Notes: generated by a model not told the origin, from the sequence alone. Shown: positions 7,388 through 17,948, numbered from the stretch's first letter. The stretch: DNA of 43,549 bases from Meiothermus sp. (GCF_025060375.1 NZ_JANXCG010000017.1:1-43549), one strand, 5' to 3'. Made by a program: numbers and translations.

Positions 7388-9121
7388 TTATCTGAACCAC
7401 CATTGGCGTAGCCGCTGGACCAGCCAGACCCCTGCCAGGCCCAAGGCCAGACCAATCAGGATGCCATTGAGCACCCGAAAGAAGGAGATGCTGAGGGGGG
7501 TGTGGTAGTGGGAGAAGGTATTTAGGATAGAGCCCATGCCCACGGCCACCAGGACCAGGAGGGCGTTCCTAAACCAGTTGGGCCAGGGCAGAAGGAGGGC
7601 CACCGGGGCCAGGGCGTGGGCGAAGATTTCCTTGAAGCGGGGCCGCACCATTACGTCCTGCAGAAGGGCTCTGAGCTGGAGTTCCCACTCCGGCACTAGG
7701 CTGGGGGCGGCTTCGTTTCCGCGGCGAAGCACTGCCAGCCCTACCAGGGCCAGCCCTACCAGGGCCAGCCCCACCTCGCCCAACCGCAAGGGGTGGTTGT
7801 ACAGGGCGGTGAGGGCAGGTTTGTAGGCTCTGGGCAGGAAGGAGAGGCCCACCAGCAGGGGGGGTACCAGTAGGGTGAGGGAAACCCCGCGGAACGGCTC
7901 CAGGCCCAGCACGCTTTCGGGGGTGCTGCCCAGGGCAGTTAGGAACACCGCGCCAGCGAGAGAATAGAGCACCCCAGAGAGCCACAATCTGAGCCCCGGC
8001 AGGCGTTCTAGGAAGCCCAGGGCAGGGAAGACCATAGCCGCCAGCAGGGGCCCGGCCTCCTCCTGGGCTACCCCTAGGGCCAGCAGCACCAAAAACCCCA
8101 CTGCCGGTAGGCCCAGAGGTTGGGGTAGGCCCAGCGCCAGCAACCCCAGTCCTGAAAGCACCCCTATCCAGGCTAGATGGCGCAGAGGCCAGGGGGTAAA
8201 TTCGCGCCCCCGAGGCTCGCCAAGGGGGATGTGGGATCGCTCGAGGTCGTGCCTGAGGATGCGCAGAAAGGCCTCGGTGTCCTCGGGCTCCCGGTAGGGG
8301 CGTAGGTAAAGGAGTTGGTGCCCTCGCTCCCGGGCCGCCAGCACGAATTTGTCTGCGGTCTCGGCGGGGGTCAGCCGGTCCTGCCACTCCGGGCGGATGC
8401 TAAAGAGTCGGCGCACCGGTAAGGTCTGGGCCAGGGTGGTAAACCCGCGTTGGGGGGTTCCTTCAATCCAGGCGATGGGCTTTCCCGCCAGGCCCGAGGC
8501 CACCTCTTCCAGATGGGCCTTGTATCCCAGCACATCTAGACCGGCAAAAATTACCACCTCTGCCTCAGGGGGTACCAGCTCCACGTCGTAGCGGCGGTAG
8601 GGGTGGTCAAGGGGACGGGCAGCCAGGTAAAAGCCCTGGGCCTTCAGCTCCCGGACCAGGGACTGGTCGTACCCTGCTGGGAAAAACTCCACGTTGACCG
8701 GTGTGGCCAGCCAACTTTGGCCGCCGAACTCTACCCGTTCGGTGGGGATGTTCCAGCGGGCAGCTATCTGGGTCAGCCACCCACTAGGGCCCCCCAAGTA
8801 GAACCAGCCTGGCCGGAGTGGGGCCTCTGGGTAGAGAAACCGCAGGGTGTTGTAGGGGTGGTAGACAAGCATACCGCGGTTCACCCAGCTTCGCACGGGC
8901 TGTTCGTAGAGGGCCACCCCTTCCACCCCGAGGGCCCGGTAGGTTTGCATGAGCTCTAAGAAGCCCTTTCCCTGGGCCCTGGCCCGCTCCGCCACCTCTT
9001 CCCCGTCCATAATGAGCACCACTGGGCCGGGATGCTCGGCCTGTATGCGGGGCAGCAGGGCTGGAAAGGAAAGCAATGCTGAGGCGGCCACAGCGATTCG
9101 CAAGGGGAGCTTCCAATTCAC
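7388..9121 (-). CDS. DUF5693 family polytopic membrane protein
   Basis: The 577-residue product has an N-terminal membrane segment (about 8-25), a soluble region of about 270 residues and then eight or so hydrophobic helices from about residue 305 to the end. This is the layout of DUF5693 proteins, usually encoded beside csaB and thought to serve cell-wall polysaccharide export or modification; no activity is established. The start is GTG 9121 with AGGAGG upstream. Ten nt separate it from uridine kinase upstream, and csaB follows. One helix carries an exact 15-bp tandem duplication giving repeated LALVG. Confidence 0.75.
   Translation of the reverse strand: MNWKLPLRIAVAASALLSFPALLPRIQAEHPGPVVLIMDGEEVAERARAQGKGFLELMQTYRALGVEGVALYEQPVRSWVNRGMLVYHPYNTLRFLYPEAPLRPGWFYLGGPSGWLTQIAARWNIPTERVEFGGQSWLATPVNVEFFPAGYDQSLVRELKAQGFYLAARPLDHPYRRYDVELVPPEAEVVIFAGLDVLGYKAHLEEVASGLAGKPIAWIEGTPQRGFTTLAQTLPVRRLFSIRPEWQDRLTPAETADKFVLAARERGHQLLYLRPYREPEDTEAFLRILRHDLERSHIPLGEPRGREFTPWPLRHLAWIGVLSGLGLLALGLPQPLGLPAVGFLVLLALGVAQEEAGPLLAAMVFPALGFLERLPGLRLWLSGVLYSLAGAVFLTALGSTPESVLGLEPFRGVSLTLLVPPLLVGLSFLPRAYKPALTALYNHPLRLGEVGLALVGLALVGLAVLRRGNEAAPSLVPEWELQLRALLQDVMVRPRFKEIFAHALAPVALLLPWPNWFRNALLVLVAVGMGSILNTFSHYHTPLSISFFRVLNGILIGLALGLAGVWLVQRLRQWWFR
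7741..7770. repeat. 15-bp tandem duplication inside the DUF5693 gene
   Basis: CTACCAGGGCCAGCC occurs twice in tandem (7741-7755, 7756-7770), flanked by partial copies. In the minus-strand protein it gives LALVGLALVGLALVG in a membrane helix, so it keeps frame and character. Confidence 0.8.
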
Positions 9122-9131
9122 GTAGGGCCTC

Positions 9132-9809
<678 letters not shown>

Positions 9810-9810
9810 C

Positions 9811-9823
9811 TAGGGTGTAGAGT
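9811..9823 (+). promoter_or_regulatory. Overlapping -10-like boxes before the PfkB-type kinase gene
   Basis: TAGGGT (9811-9816) lies 5 nt before an in-frame GTG at 9822, and TAGAGT (9818-9823) lies 10 nt before ATG 9834. Either could set the start of a leaderless or near-leaderless message; no Shine-Dalgarno sequence is present. Confidence 0.35.
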
Positions 9824-9833
9824 GTGGGCGGCT

Positions 9834-10775
9834 ATGGTGGTTCTAACCGGGGAGATTTTCGTGGAAATGCTGGGCCGCAATCCCATTGACCACGCAACCC
9901 TGAACTACGTTGGCGCCTTGAGAGGAGCGGCCCTCGACGCCGCTACCACCTTGGCCAGGGTGGGCGTCCCCACGCGTTTTGTGGGCGAGGTGGGGCAGGA
10001 CTTTTTGGGCCGATGGGCCTTGGCCCGCATCGCCGAGCGCCGCGTAGAGACCCGATTTATCCGGGAGGTTCCAGGGATTGCCACACCCCTTTGCCTGGTT
10101 GAGCTGGACGAGCAGGGTGAGCCCCGGCACAGCTTCTACCGGAGCTACGGGACGAGCCTTTTTGAGCCCGACAGCGCGGCGATGGCCCGCGCCAAGTGGT
10201 TCCACTTTGGTTCGCCATCCTCCTTCCAACCCCGCAACATACCCGGCATCCAGAAGCTTTTGGAGATTGCCCTCGAGCACGATGTCCCGGTCAGCTTCGA
10301 CCCCAACCTGCACACCCCACCCGACGAGGCTTACTGGGAGCAGCTAAGGCGCTACCTGCCCTATATCTCGGTGCTCAAGGCTAGCCTGGACGACGCCCGT
10401 CAGCTTTTCCCCTTGGCCAGAGCGGAACCTCAGGGCTTGCTGGAGCGCCTGGTGGAGCTGGGGGTCCCGATAACAGTGCTGACTTTGGGGGAGCAGGGGG
10501 CCTGGGCCGCCTTCCGTACCCGCGTGTACCGGGTGCCAGCGGTGCGGGTGCGGGTAGCGGACACTGTGGGGGCGGGGGATGCCTTCACCGCTGGGTTGAT
10601 ATACAGCTTCCTAAAACAGGAGCTGACCTCTCGGCTCGAGCTCCTGGCCTGGGATGGTGCGCAGCTCCCGGTCATCCTGGCGGCCTCCTGCCACCTGGCC
10701 GCCATCACCTGCGCGGTAGAGGGAGCCTACCCCCCCGAGGGACCCCTCAACGCCTGGTGGGAGCGCTTTGGGTGA
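9834..10775 (+). CDS. PfkB family carbohydrate kinase (fructokinase-like)
   Basis: This 313-residue ribokinase-fold enzyme transfers phosphate from ATP to a sugar. It begins with a GEIFVEMLG strand, has GEVGQDFLGRWAL near residue 55 (sugar-binding region), SFDPNLHTP in the middle and the PfkB signature VGAGDAFTAGL near residue 245 with the catalytic Asp. Substrate cannot be fixed; fructokinase or 2-keto-3-deoxygluconate kinase are the usual choices for this length. ATG 9834 is taken as the start, but GTG 9822 four codons earlier is possible. It converges on the malK-type gene, six bases away. Confidence 0.85.
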   Translation: MVVLTGEIFVEMLGRNPIDHATLNYVGALRGAALDAATTLARVGVPTRFVGEVGQDFLGRWALARIAERRVETRFIREVPGIATPLCLVELDEQGEPRHSFYRSYGTSLFEPDSAAMARAKWFHFGSPSSFQPRNIPGIQKLLEIALEHDVPVSFDPNLHTPPDEAYWEQLRRYLPYISVLKASLDDARQLFPLARAEPQGLLERLVELGVPITVLTLGEQGAWAAFRTRVYRVPAVRVRVADTVGAGDAFTAGLIYSFLKQELTSRLELLAWDGAQLPVILAASCHLAAITCAVEGAYPPEGPLNAWWERFG

Positions 10776-10781
10776 TTCGGT

Positions 10782-11927
<1,146 letters not shown>

Positions 11928-12005
11928 TTCGGCCTCCTGGCAGTACCCCTCCCACGCTGTGAGTCACCGCTGCACGGGCCCATCGGGGATTACGGGTACA
12001 CCGCC

Positions 12006-12035
12006 AGTTTAACTGGGAAAAGCTACACCCATCAA
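12006..12035 (-). promoter_or_regulatory. Candidate promoter of the MalK-type ATPase gene
   Basis: On the minus strand TTGATG (12030-12035), an 18-bp spacer and TAAACT (12006-12011) fit a sigma-70 promoter. Transcription would start near 11999, leaving a leader of about 70 nt that contains complementary GTACCC and GGGTAC segments. Confidence 0.5.
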
Positions 12036-12071
12036 GCGCCGACTCCCTACCGCGGTAAAAAGCCCGGCGCT
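12035..12071. repeat. Nested inverted repeats upstream of the MalK-type gene
   Basis: AGCGCCG (12035-12041) and CGGCGCT (12065-12071) are perfect complements and flank a perfect 10-bp palindrome TACCGCGGTA (12048-12057). They lie just upstream of the -35 box and after the end of the Fe-S gene. There is no T-tract after the outer stem in the minus direction. A regulator site or an unusual 3' end structure are both possible. Confidence 0.4.
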
Positions 12072-12161
12072 CGCTGATTTTCCCCAATCTGGAGGCCCCA
12101 CGGCAATTGTTTTTGGGCACCCCAGCAGGGCCCCAGGCGAAGGAGAGCCCTCCGGGGGCAC

Positions 12162-14219
12162 CTAATCGGCGGCCTCACCGGCCCCTATGGGCTTGCGCTT
12201 GAGGTTTTGTACCACTAGCTCGGAAATGTCGAGCACCCTGGGGGCCTGGCCTTCGGGCTCCTGGGTGGCTTCCAGGTTCATCATCTGCATGCAGAAGGGG
12301 CAGCCCACCGCGATGGTTTTAGCTCCGGTTCCCCTGAGCTCGCGGTAGCGGTGGGCGGAGACCCGCTCCTCGCCCGGTTCTTCCTCCTTCCAGAATTGGG
12401 CTCCGCCCGCCCCACAGCAGAAGCTCTCCCGGCCGTGCCGGGGGGGCTCTTGCAGCTTGAGGCCGGTAGCTTGGATGACCCGACGGGGCTGGTCAAACAC
12501 GCCGTTGTGCCGGCCCAGGTAGCAGGGGTCGTGGTAGGTGACTTCGCCGGTCGTGGGCAGGAGCTCGAGCCGCCCGGCGCCAATAAGCTCCGCGATAAAC
12601 TCGGTGTGGTGCTTGACGGTGTAGGCACCGCCAAAGTCCTTGTACTCGTTGGCCAGGGTATGAAAGCAGTGGGGGCAGGTGGTCACGATGGTCTTGGGTC
12701 TGGCCTCCATCGCCGCGTTGAGCGTCGCCACGTTCTCAGTGGCCAGCTGCATGAACAAAAACTCGTTGCCGGCCCGCCGGGCTGCATCCCCGGTGCACCG
12801 TTCTTCCCTGCCCAGCACTGCCCAGCTCACCCCGGCCTCGTGCAGGATTTCGGCAAAGGCCCGGGCAGTCTTTTGGGCCCGGGGGTCGTAGGCCGGAGCG
12901 CAGCCCACCCAGTAGAGCACCTCGGCCTCGGGGTTTTGCGAGAGGGTCTTAACCTCGAAAGGAAGCCCCTCCGCCCAAGCCAGCCGCTTGTCGGCCCCCA
13001 GGTTCCAGGGGTTGCCGTTGCGCTCCATGCCCCGGAAGGCATTGTTGAGCTGAGCGGGAAACTCCCCCTGCATCATCACCCGCTCGCGCCGCACGTCCAG
13101 GATGTGTAGCATGGGCTCGTTGCCTACCGGGCACACTTCCACACAGGCATTGCAGGTGGTGCAGGCCCAGATAGACTCTTCGTTCATGGCAAAGTCCATC
13201 AGGGGACGCGGACTCTCCTTACCTGCGGCGAAGTCGGGCAGAATCTGGTTCAGCTCGTAGCGCTCGCTGATCAGGATGGCCGCCGGGGAGAGGGCCTTGC
13301 CGGTGGTGTAGGCCGGGCAGACCTCCTGGCACCGGTTGCACATGATGCAACTGTAGGCATCCAGCAGGCGGGGCCAGGTGAAGTCCTCCAGCTTGGCTAC
13401 CCCGAACTTCTCCAGCTTTTCTAGTTCCTCAAAGTCCCTGGCGATGGGCAGGAGGGCTCCCGGCTTTTCCTTCTTGAAGGCCAGGTTCAAAGGGGCCAGG
13501 AACAGGTGGATGTGCTTGGAACGGGCAAAGTAGGGGATGAAGAGCAGGATAGAGCCGATGGCAAACCACCAGAAAACGTGCTCGAGGATCACAATCCGGT
13601 CTACGTCCACCCAGAGGAAAAGCCCCGAGACCAGGCTGGCCACCGGCTGGTAGGGGTCAGGGCCATAGTCCAAGTTGGCGGCCTGGGCCGCTTTGTGGAG
13701 CAGCCGGCTGCCCACATGAAAGAGAATGAAGCCCCCCACGATGGCGCTGTCGGTGGGGATGCCCTGGCGCACCCGCTCGTGCAGGGGAGTCTTCTCATTC
13801 CAGGTAAAGGTTTTGCGGCCCGCAGGGGAGTAGCGCCGGATTAGGAGGCCAGTAATCCCCACCAAAATCAGGGCTGTGAGGAGGTCGGCCACCAGGTTGT
13901 AGCCGTTCCAGAAGCCCCCCCGGGCTTTGAAGGGGAAGAGGCCCTCGAGCACGTCCACCAGGTTCACGCTCAGGTAAAACACAAAGCCGTAGAACACAAA
14001 GGCGTGCAAGAGGCTCACCCAGGGCCGCTTTTTGAAGACCGTCTGCATGGTGAGGGTCTGCCAGAGGGCTCTCCCAAGACGCTCGGGTAGCCGGTTGAAC
14101 CGATCTTCCGGCTGGCCCCGGCGGATGGCCCGGTAGACCCGCAGCAGGGCCTGGCCACCGAAGTAGGCCGAGCCCAGCACCAGGAGCAGGAAGAGCACTT
14201 TTTCAGGAATCGTCAGCAT
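12162..14219 (-). CDS. Membrane Fe-S oxidoreductase of the EtfD/FadF type (heterodisulfide reductase-related)
   Basis: The 685-residue product combines an N-terminal membrane domain of about six helices (to about residue 245, with helix histidines suited to haem), two 4Fe-4S motifs ([12 protein letters not shown] near 295, [14 protein letters not shown] near 358) and two CCG-type domains ([10 protein letters not shown] / TTCPHCFH and [11 protein letters not shown] / CCGAGG). That order is the one of B. subtilis FadF and mycobacterial EtfD, which pass electrons from electron-transfer flavoprotein to menaquinone during fatty-acid oxidation. No etfAB or acyl-CoA dehydrogenase gene is nearby, so this function rests on domain layout. 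It is divergent from mdh and has a TATAAT box close before its ATG. Confidence 0.82.
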   Translation of the reverse strand: MLTIPEKVLFLLLVLGSAYFGGQALLRVYRAIRRGQPEDRFNRLPERLGRALWQTLTMQTVFKKRPWVSLLHAFVFYGFVFYLSVNLVDVLEGLFPFKARGGFWNGYNLVADLLTALILVGITGLLIRRYSPAGRKTFTWNEKTPLHERVRQGIPTDSAIVGGFILFHVGSRLLHKAAQAANLDYGPDPYQPVASLVSGLFLWVDVDRIVILEHVFWWFAIGSILLFIPYFARSKHIHLFLAPLNLAFKKEKPGALLPIARDFEELEKLEKFGVAKLEDFTWPRLLDAYSCIMCNRCQEVCPAYTTGKALSPAAILISERYELNQILPDFAAGKESPRPLMDFAMNEESIWACTTCNACVEVCPVGNEPMLHILDVRRERVMMQGEFPAQLNNAFRGMERNGNPWNLGADKRLAWAEGLPFEVKTLSQNPEAEVLYWVGCAPAYDPRAQKTARAFAEILHEAGVSWAVLGREERCTGDAARRAGNEFLFMQLATENVATLNAAMEARPKTIVTTCPHCFHTLANEYKDFGGAYTVKHHTEFIAELIGAGRLELLPTTGEVTYHDPCYLGRHNGVFDQPRRVIQATGLKLQEPPRHGRESFCCGAGGAQFWKEEEPGEERVSAHRYRELRGTGAKTIAVGCPFCMQMMNLEATQEPEGQAPRVLDISELVVQNLKRKPIGAGEAAD

Positions 14220-14241
14220 GAAACCCCTTTTAGGCTACAAA

Positions 14242-14247
14242 ATTATA
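14242..14247 (-). promoter_or_regulatory. -10 box (TATAAT) of the EtfD-like gene
   Basis: A consensus TATAAT on the minus strand lies 22 nt before the ATG at 14219, with AAAGGGG as ribosome-binding site between them. A convincing -35 hexamer is not visible. Confidence 0.5.
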
Positions 14248-14325
14248 CTCGGTACAAGTTTATCCGTGCCCCCGTCTTCTGGCAAGACAGGCACCCCCCG
14301 TGTGTACCTACCCCCAACTGCGCCC

Positions 14326-14355
14326 TTCGACAGGGGGGATGGCAGCCGTTATTAT
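14326..14355 (+). promoter_or_regulatory. Candidate promoter of mdh
   Basis: TTCGAC (14326-14331), an 18-bp spacer and TATTAT (14350-14355) precede mdh by about 45 nt. A good ribosome-binding site (AAAGGAG) then follows before ATG 14401. Confidence 0.5.
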
Positions 14356-14400
14356 CGTGAGCGGCATGAACGGGCAAAAGCCCGGAAAGGAGTTTTGGTG

Positions 14401-15390
14401 ATGAAATCCCCCGTGCGTGTAGCGGTAACCGGTGCGGCAGGTCAGATTGGGTATAGCCTGCTCTTTCGGATTGCAGCAGGCGAGATGCTGGGCAAGGATC
14501 AGCCGGTCATCCTCCAGCTTTTGGAGATTCCCCCAGCGATGAAGGCTCTAAATGGGGTAATCATGGAGCTGGAGGACTGTGCCTTTCCCACTTTAGCAGG
14601 CATAGTGGCCACCGACGACCCCATGGTGGCCTTTGCTGATGCCGATTATGCGCTGCTGGTGGGAGCTATGCCCCGCAAGCAGGGCATGGAGCGGGCCGAC
14701 CTATTGCAGGCCAATGGGGCCATCTTTACCGCCCAGGGGCGGGCTCTTTCGGAGGTGGCCCGTCGGCAGGTGAAGGTGCTGGTGGTGGGCAATCCGGCCA
14801 ACACCAACGCCCTCATCACCTACAAAAACGCCCCCAACCTCTCGCCCCGCCAGATTCACGCCATGACCCGTCTTGACCACAACCGGGCCATCTCCCAGCT
14901 TGCCGCCCGGCTGGGGGTGCCGGTGGGTGAGATTAGGAAGATGACCGTCTGGGGCAACCACTCCCTCACCCAGTACCCCGACCTCTTCCACTGCGAGGTG
15001 GGAGGTAGGAACGCTTACGAGCTGGTGGGGGACCACGACTGGTACGTCAACACCTACATTCCCAAGGTGGCCCGGAGGGGCGCGGAGATCATCGAGGCTC
15101 GAGGGGCCTCCTCAGCGGCCAGCGCGGCCAGCGCGGCCATCGACCATATGCGGAACTGGGCCTTAGGAACGCCTGAGAACGACTGGGTGAGCATGGCGGT
15201 GCCCTCCGACGGTTCTTACGGGATTCCCGAGGGGCTGGTCTACAGCTATCCCTGCATCTGTAAGGGCGGCGACTTCCAAATCGTGCAAGGGTTGGAGATC
15301 AACGAGTTCAGCCGCTCCCGAATGGACGCCAGCGCCAAGGAGTTGGCCGAGGAGCGGGATGCGGTGCTGCAGCTTGGGCTGATTGGGTAA
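14401..15390 (+). CDS. mdh: Malate dehydrogenase (NAD-dependent)
   Basis: The 329-residue TCA-cycle enzyme oxidises malate to oxaloacetate. It opens [20 protein letters not shown], with the NAD-binding GAAGQIG motif, and is very close to Thermus malate dehydrogenase over its whole length. Catalytic residues are seen in TRLDHNRA (Asp) and TVWGNHS (His); substrate-binding arginines lie in [14 protein letters not shown]. It belongs to the dimeric cytosolic-type (MDH type 2) group. ATG 14401 has AAAGGAG upstream and matches the family's N-terminus. A short in-frame triplication coding for SAA repeats near 15117-15140 is a family feature. Confidence 0.97.
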   Translation: MKSPVRVAVTGAAGQIGYSLLFRIAAGEMLGKDQPVILQLLEIPPAMKALNGVIMELEDCAFPTLAGIVATDDPMVAFADADYALLVGAMPRKQGMERADLLQANGAIFTAQGRALSEVARRQVKVLVVGNPANTNALITYKNAPNLSPRQIHAMTRLDHNRAISQLAARLGVPVGEIRKMTVWGNHSLTQYPDLFHCEVGGRNAYELVGDHDWYVNTYIPKVARRGAEIIEARGASSAASAASAAIDHMRNWALGTPENDWVSMAVPSDGSYGIPEGLVYSYPCICKGGDFQIVQGLEINEFSRSRMDASAKELAEERDAVLQLGLIG

Positions 15391-15429
15391 TGCCGGGGCC
15401 GCGCTCCGGGCTTCAACGAGAGCTTATGC

Positions 15430-15441
15430 TACCCTAGGGTA
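15430..15441 (+). promoter_or_regulatory. Palindrome TACCCTAGGGTA containing the -10 box of the next gene
   Basis: The 12-bp perfect palindrome ends one base before ATG 15443. Its left half TACCCT lies 7 nt before the start codon, as in leaderless genes of this window. Whether the symmetry matters (operator) is unknown. Confidence 0.45.
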
Positions 15442-15442
15442 G

Positions 15443-15829
15443 ATGCTCCGCCGAGCCCTTTTGGGGTTGCTTTGCGCAGGTTTTCTGATGGGCGAGGCCT
15501 GGTGGGGCAAGGGAGCACCGAGCGGCCCGCCTCGCGCCTACAGCGCCACCGCCCAGGTGGTGGCCCTAAGGCCCCTGGGCGGTGGGGCGTGCCGGGTGCA
15601 GGTGCGGCTTCACCAATGGGTCTCCCTTAGCCAGGGCTTCAGCTTGGAAGAAATACCCCAGCGCGGTCGGCTCTACGACCTCTGGGCTAACCCTGAGCAG
15701 TGCGCGGCGCTCCAGGTGGCCCAGGTCGAGGCTGCAGGGCATATCTACTACCAGGCCAGCGAAACTTCCCTGGGCGCTTGGCGCCTGAGGGGCATTCCCA
15801 CCGCTGCGCTGGGGTGTGCTGGGCCTTAG
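15443..15829 (+). CDS. Small secreted protein of unknown function
   Basis: The 128-residue product starts with a typical signal peptide ([21 protein letters not shown], likely cleaved near residue 18-25). The mature part is short, with three cysteines ([15 protein letters not shown] and the last at the C-terminus, GCAGP) and a predicted beta-rich pattern. I do not recognise a family. It follows mdh by 52 nt on the same strand with its own leaderless-type -10 box, and its stop codon overlaps that of the convergent ispG. Confidence 0.65.
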   Translation: MLRRALLGLLCAGFLMGEAWWGKGAPSGPPRAYSATAQVVALRPLGGGACRVQVRLHQWVSLSQGFSLEEIPQRGRLYDLWANPEQCAALQVAQVEAAGHIYYQASETSLGAWRLRGIPTAALGCAGP

Positions 15830-17046
15830 GTGGGGCTCGAGCCGTAGCGCTTTTGGATGTATTCCTCCACCATTGCGATGAACTCTTCGGCAATGCGGTC
15901 GCCCTTCAGGGTAGCGGCGAGCCGGCCGTCTATGTAGACTGGGGCCCTCGGGGCCTCTCCGGTGCCGGGGAGCGAGATGCCGATGTCGGCGTGCTTGGAC
16001 TCCCCGGGGCCGTTGACCACGCACCCCATCACGGCTACCTTTAGGTTCTCCACGCCAGGGTAAAGGCGCCTCCAGTGGGGCATCTGTGCGCTGAGGTGGC
16101 TCGAAACCCGCTGGGCGAGTTCTTGAAAGAAGGTGCTGGTGGTGCGGCCGCAGCCGGGACAGCTCGCTACGCTTGGGGCGAACTGCCGGATCCCCACCGC
16201 TTGAAGAATTTCCAGGGCCACTTCCACCTCTTTGGTGCGGGGCTCGCCGGGGGCAGGGGTGATGGAGACCCGGATGGTATCCCCGATGCCCTCGGCCAAC
16301 AGGGGCACCAAGCCGGCGGCGCTGTTGACGATGCCGCTGACCCCCATGCCCGCTTCGGTAAGGCCGAGATGCAGGGGGGCGGGGGTGCGCCGGGCCAGCT
16401 CCCGGTAGACCCACCAGAGATCAGGGGCTCGGGAAACCTTGGCTGAGAGAATGATCTTGTCCTCGCTAAGGCCATACTTCAGGGCCCACTCGTAGCTGCG
16501 CACCGCCGATTCCACGATGGTCTTCAGGGTTACTTGGTGGGCTTCCTGGGGTTCTGGCAGTCTGGCGTTGGCCTCCATCATTTCGTCCAGAAGACCTGTG
16601 TCCAGGGAGCCCCAGTTTACGCCAATCCGCACCGGTTTTCCGAAATCTAAGGCCACCTCGCACATGGTGCGGAAGTTGGGGTCTTGTTGCTTGCCCCGGC
16701 CTACCGTGCCTGGGTTGATGCGGTACTTGTCCAGCGCCTGGGCCATATCGGGGTATTTGCGCAGGAGGATGTGGCCGTTGAAGTGGAAATCTCCTACCAA
16801 AGGCACCTCCACGCCCAAGTCGAGGAGCCTGCGCTTTATGTCGGGTACTGCCCGGGCAGCCTCTTCGTGGTTGACGGTTATGCGCACCACTTCAGAGCCC
16901 GCTCGAGCCAGGGCCCAGACCTGCCCCACCGTGGCCTCCACATCGGCGGTGTCGGTATTGGTCATGGACTGCACGACCACCGGGTGGTCGCCCCCTATGG
17001 GCACCCTGCCTACCCAGACCGTGGGGGTTTTGCGGCGCTTCACCAT
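15826..17046 (-). CDS. ispG: 4-hydroxy-3-methylbut-2-enyl-diphosphate synthase (IspG/GcpE)
   Basis: The 406-residue enzyme carries out the next-to-last step of the MEP isoprenoid pathway, reducing MEcPP to HMBPP with a 4Fe-4S cluster. The N-terminal TIM barrel begins [23 protein letters not shown]. The C-terminal cluster domain has SCPGCGRT and [11 protein letters not shown], supplying the cluster cysteines and conserved Glu. Its length fits the two-domain bacterial form with the Thermus-type insert. The start is ATG 17046 with GGAAGGGG upstream. It lies downstream of rplS on the same strand, but a terminator separates them and TAGACT at 17056-17061 could serve as its own -10 box. Confidence 0.96.
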   Translation of the reverse strand: MVKRRKTPTVWVGRVPIGGDHPVVVQSMTNTDTADVEATVGQVWALARAGSEVVRITVNHEEAARAVPDIKRRLLDLGVEVPLVGDFHFNGHILLRKYPDMAQALDKYRINPGTVGRGKQQDPNFRTMCEVALDFGKPVRIGVNWGSLDTGLLDEMMEANARLPEPQEAHQVTLKTIVESAVRSYEWALKYGLSEDKIILSAKVSRAPDLWWVYRELARRTPAPLHLGLTEAGMGVSGIVNSAAGLVPLLAEGIGDTIRVSITPAPGEPRTKEVEVALEILQAVGIRQFAPSVASCPGCGRTTSTFFQELAQRVSSHLSAQMPHWRRLYPGVENLKVAVMGCVVNGPGESKHADIGISLPGTGEAPRAPVYIDGRLAATLKGDRIAEEFIAMVEEYIQKRYGSSPT

Positions 17047-17103
17047 ACCCCTTCCAGTCTAATATGCGCGCAAGCTGGAAAGTGGGCTGGCTCGAGCTTT
17101 CGC

Positions 17104-17133
17104 AAAAAAAGGCGGAGCGGCTTGCCGCTCCGC
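17104..17133 (-). terminator. Intrinsic terminator of rplS
   Basis: On the minus strand a perfect 10-bp stem (GCGGAGCGGC with GCCGCTCCGC, loop of two bases as drawn, or 9 bp with four) is followed directly by seven T residues. It lies 16 nt after the rplS stop codon. Confidence 0.92.
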
Positions 17134-17149
17134 GGGAGAACCTTGGGGA

Positions 17150-17584
17150 CTAGGCTTGTTCCTGAGGGGTGGACTTGACCTCCGCAGCCTCGCGGGCGGC
17201 TTGGGCCTTGGCCTCCGCGTCCTGGTTGAGCCGCTTGCGGTCGCCCTTGATTCGGGCAGCCTTGCCGCGCAGGGCGCGCAGGTAGTAGAGCTTGGCCCGC
17301 CGCACCTTTCCTCGGCTGACCACCTGGACGCTTTCAATGAGGGGGGAGTTGAAGGGGAAGACCCGTTCTACTCCTTCGTTGAAGGAGATTTTGCGCACCG
17401 TGAAGGAGCTGTTGTAGCCGTTGCGTTTGATTTTGATGACCACACCCTCATAGGCTTGGATCCGGCTGCGGTTGCCCTCCACGACCTTGTAGTTGACCCG
17501 CACAGTGTCGCCAGGCTTGAAATCTGGGATGTCGGTGCGGGTGTACTTGGCCTCAACCACCTTGAGCAAAGCACCACGGTTCAT
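17150..17584 (-). CDS. rplS: 50S ribosomal protein L19
   Basis: The 144-residue protein sits at the 30S-50S interface. Its core ([29 protein letters not shown] and [16 protein letters not shown]) is typical of L19. Like the Thermus protein it carries a charged C-terminal tail of about 30 residues, longer than in E. coli. ATG 17584 is taken as start: GAGGAG lies 6 nt upstream and the sequence [18 protein letters not shown] matches Thermus. An in-frame ATG nine codons upstream lacks a ribosome-binding site. The gene is transcribed alone, with a strong promoter, a folded leader and a terminator. Confidence 0.97.
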   Translation of the reverse strand: MNRGALLKVVEAKYTRTDIPDFKPGDTVRVNYKVVEGNRSRIQAYEGVVIKIKRNGYNSSFTVRKISFNEGVERVFPFNSPLIESVQVVSRGKVRRAKLYYLRALRGKAARIKGDRKRLNQDAEAKAQAAREAAEVKSTPQEQA

Positions 17585-17622
17585 GTTTTCTCCTCGCTCC
17601 AGCGGAACCATTTTTGGTTCAT
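17581..17622 (-). CDS. Possible 13-codon upstream ORF overlapping the rplS start
   Basis: ATG at 17622 opens a 13-codon frame ([13 protein letters not shown]) whose TGA stop overlaps the rplS ATG as ATGA, the form used for translational coupling. It spans the last leader hairpin. No Shine-Dalgarno sequence precedes it, so translation is doubtful. Confidence 0.2.
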   Translation of the reverse strand: MNQKWFRWSEEKT

Positions 17623-17670
17623 GGAAAGGGGCCCTGGGGCGTATCCGCCGAGCAGATACTCGGGCGAAAC
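17585..17670 (-). ncRNA. Folded leader of rplS (candidate autoregulatory RNA)
   Basis: The predicted 86-nt leader holds CCGAG/CTCGG (17648-17663), a competing hairpin GGCG/CGCC (17638-17649, sharing two bases with the first) and GAACCA/TGGTTC (17605-17620) close to the ribosome-binding site. Leaders that bind L19 are known in other bacteria; I cannot confirm that this matches one of those structures. Confidence 0.35.
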
Positions 17671-17676
17671 CAGATT

Positions 17677-17705
17677 ATTCTACCAATCAGAAGAGGGCTT
17701 GTCAA
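17677..17705 (-). promoter_or_regulatory. Strong promoter of rplS
   Basis: TTGACA (17700-17705, minus strand), a 17-bp spacer and TAGAAT (17677-17682). Transcription should begin near 17670. Confidence 0.85.
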
Positions 17706-17796
17706 AAGCCTTCCCTTTGGGGCGTGGGGGTGCACTGCGGTTGCGGGTGATGGGCAGAAGGGTTGGTGGGGATTGGCTGATTTGGTGAGGGCACGC

Positions 17797-17825
17797 TAGA
17801 CAACCCCCAGAGGTTCGCCTATAAT
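17797..17825 (+). promoter_or_regulatory. Promoter of tRNA-Lys
   Basis: TAGACA (17797-17802), a 17-bp spacer and a perfect TATAAT (17820-17825). The start would be near 17832, giving a tRNA precursor with about 37 extra 5' nt. Confidence 0.85.
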
Positions 17826-17868
17826 CGCTGAGGTCGCTGAGGAAGCCCGCTTTTCTCAGCACGCCTCC

Positions 17869-17943
17869 GGACCGCTAGCTCAGTGGTAGAGCAACCGACT
17901 TTTAATCGGTTGGTCGCAGGTTCGAATCCTGCGCGGTCCACCA
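17869..17943 (+). tRNA. tRNA-Lys (anticodon UUU)
   Basis: A complete cloverleaf is seen: acceptor GGACCGC/GCGGTCC, D-arm GCTC...GAGC, anticodon stem ACCGA/TCGGT around loop CTTTTAA with anticodon TTT at 17901-17903, and T-arm with GGTTCGAATCC. The discriminator base is A (17940) and CCA is encoded (17941-17943). Confidence 0.97.
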
Positions 17944-17948
17944 AGAGG

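Noticed and set aside
14218-14400. N-terminal extension of malate dehydrogenase upstream of 14401
   Set aside because: The extension covers the divergent promoter region and does not match the family; ATG 14401 has a good ribosome-binding site and the conserved start.
15117-15140. Nine-base tandem repeat in mdh as a sign of slippage
   Set aside because: The encoded SAASAASAA segment is a normal conserved feature of Thermus-type malate dehydrogenase.
17585-17611. Nine-codon N-terminal extension of L19 from ATG 17611
   Set aside because: No ribosome-binding site before it, not present in Thermus L19, whereas GAGGAG stands correctly before ATG 17584.
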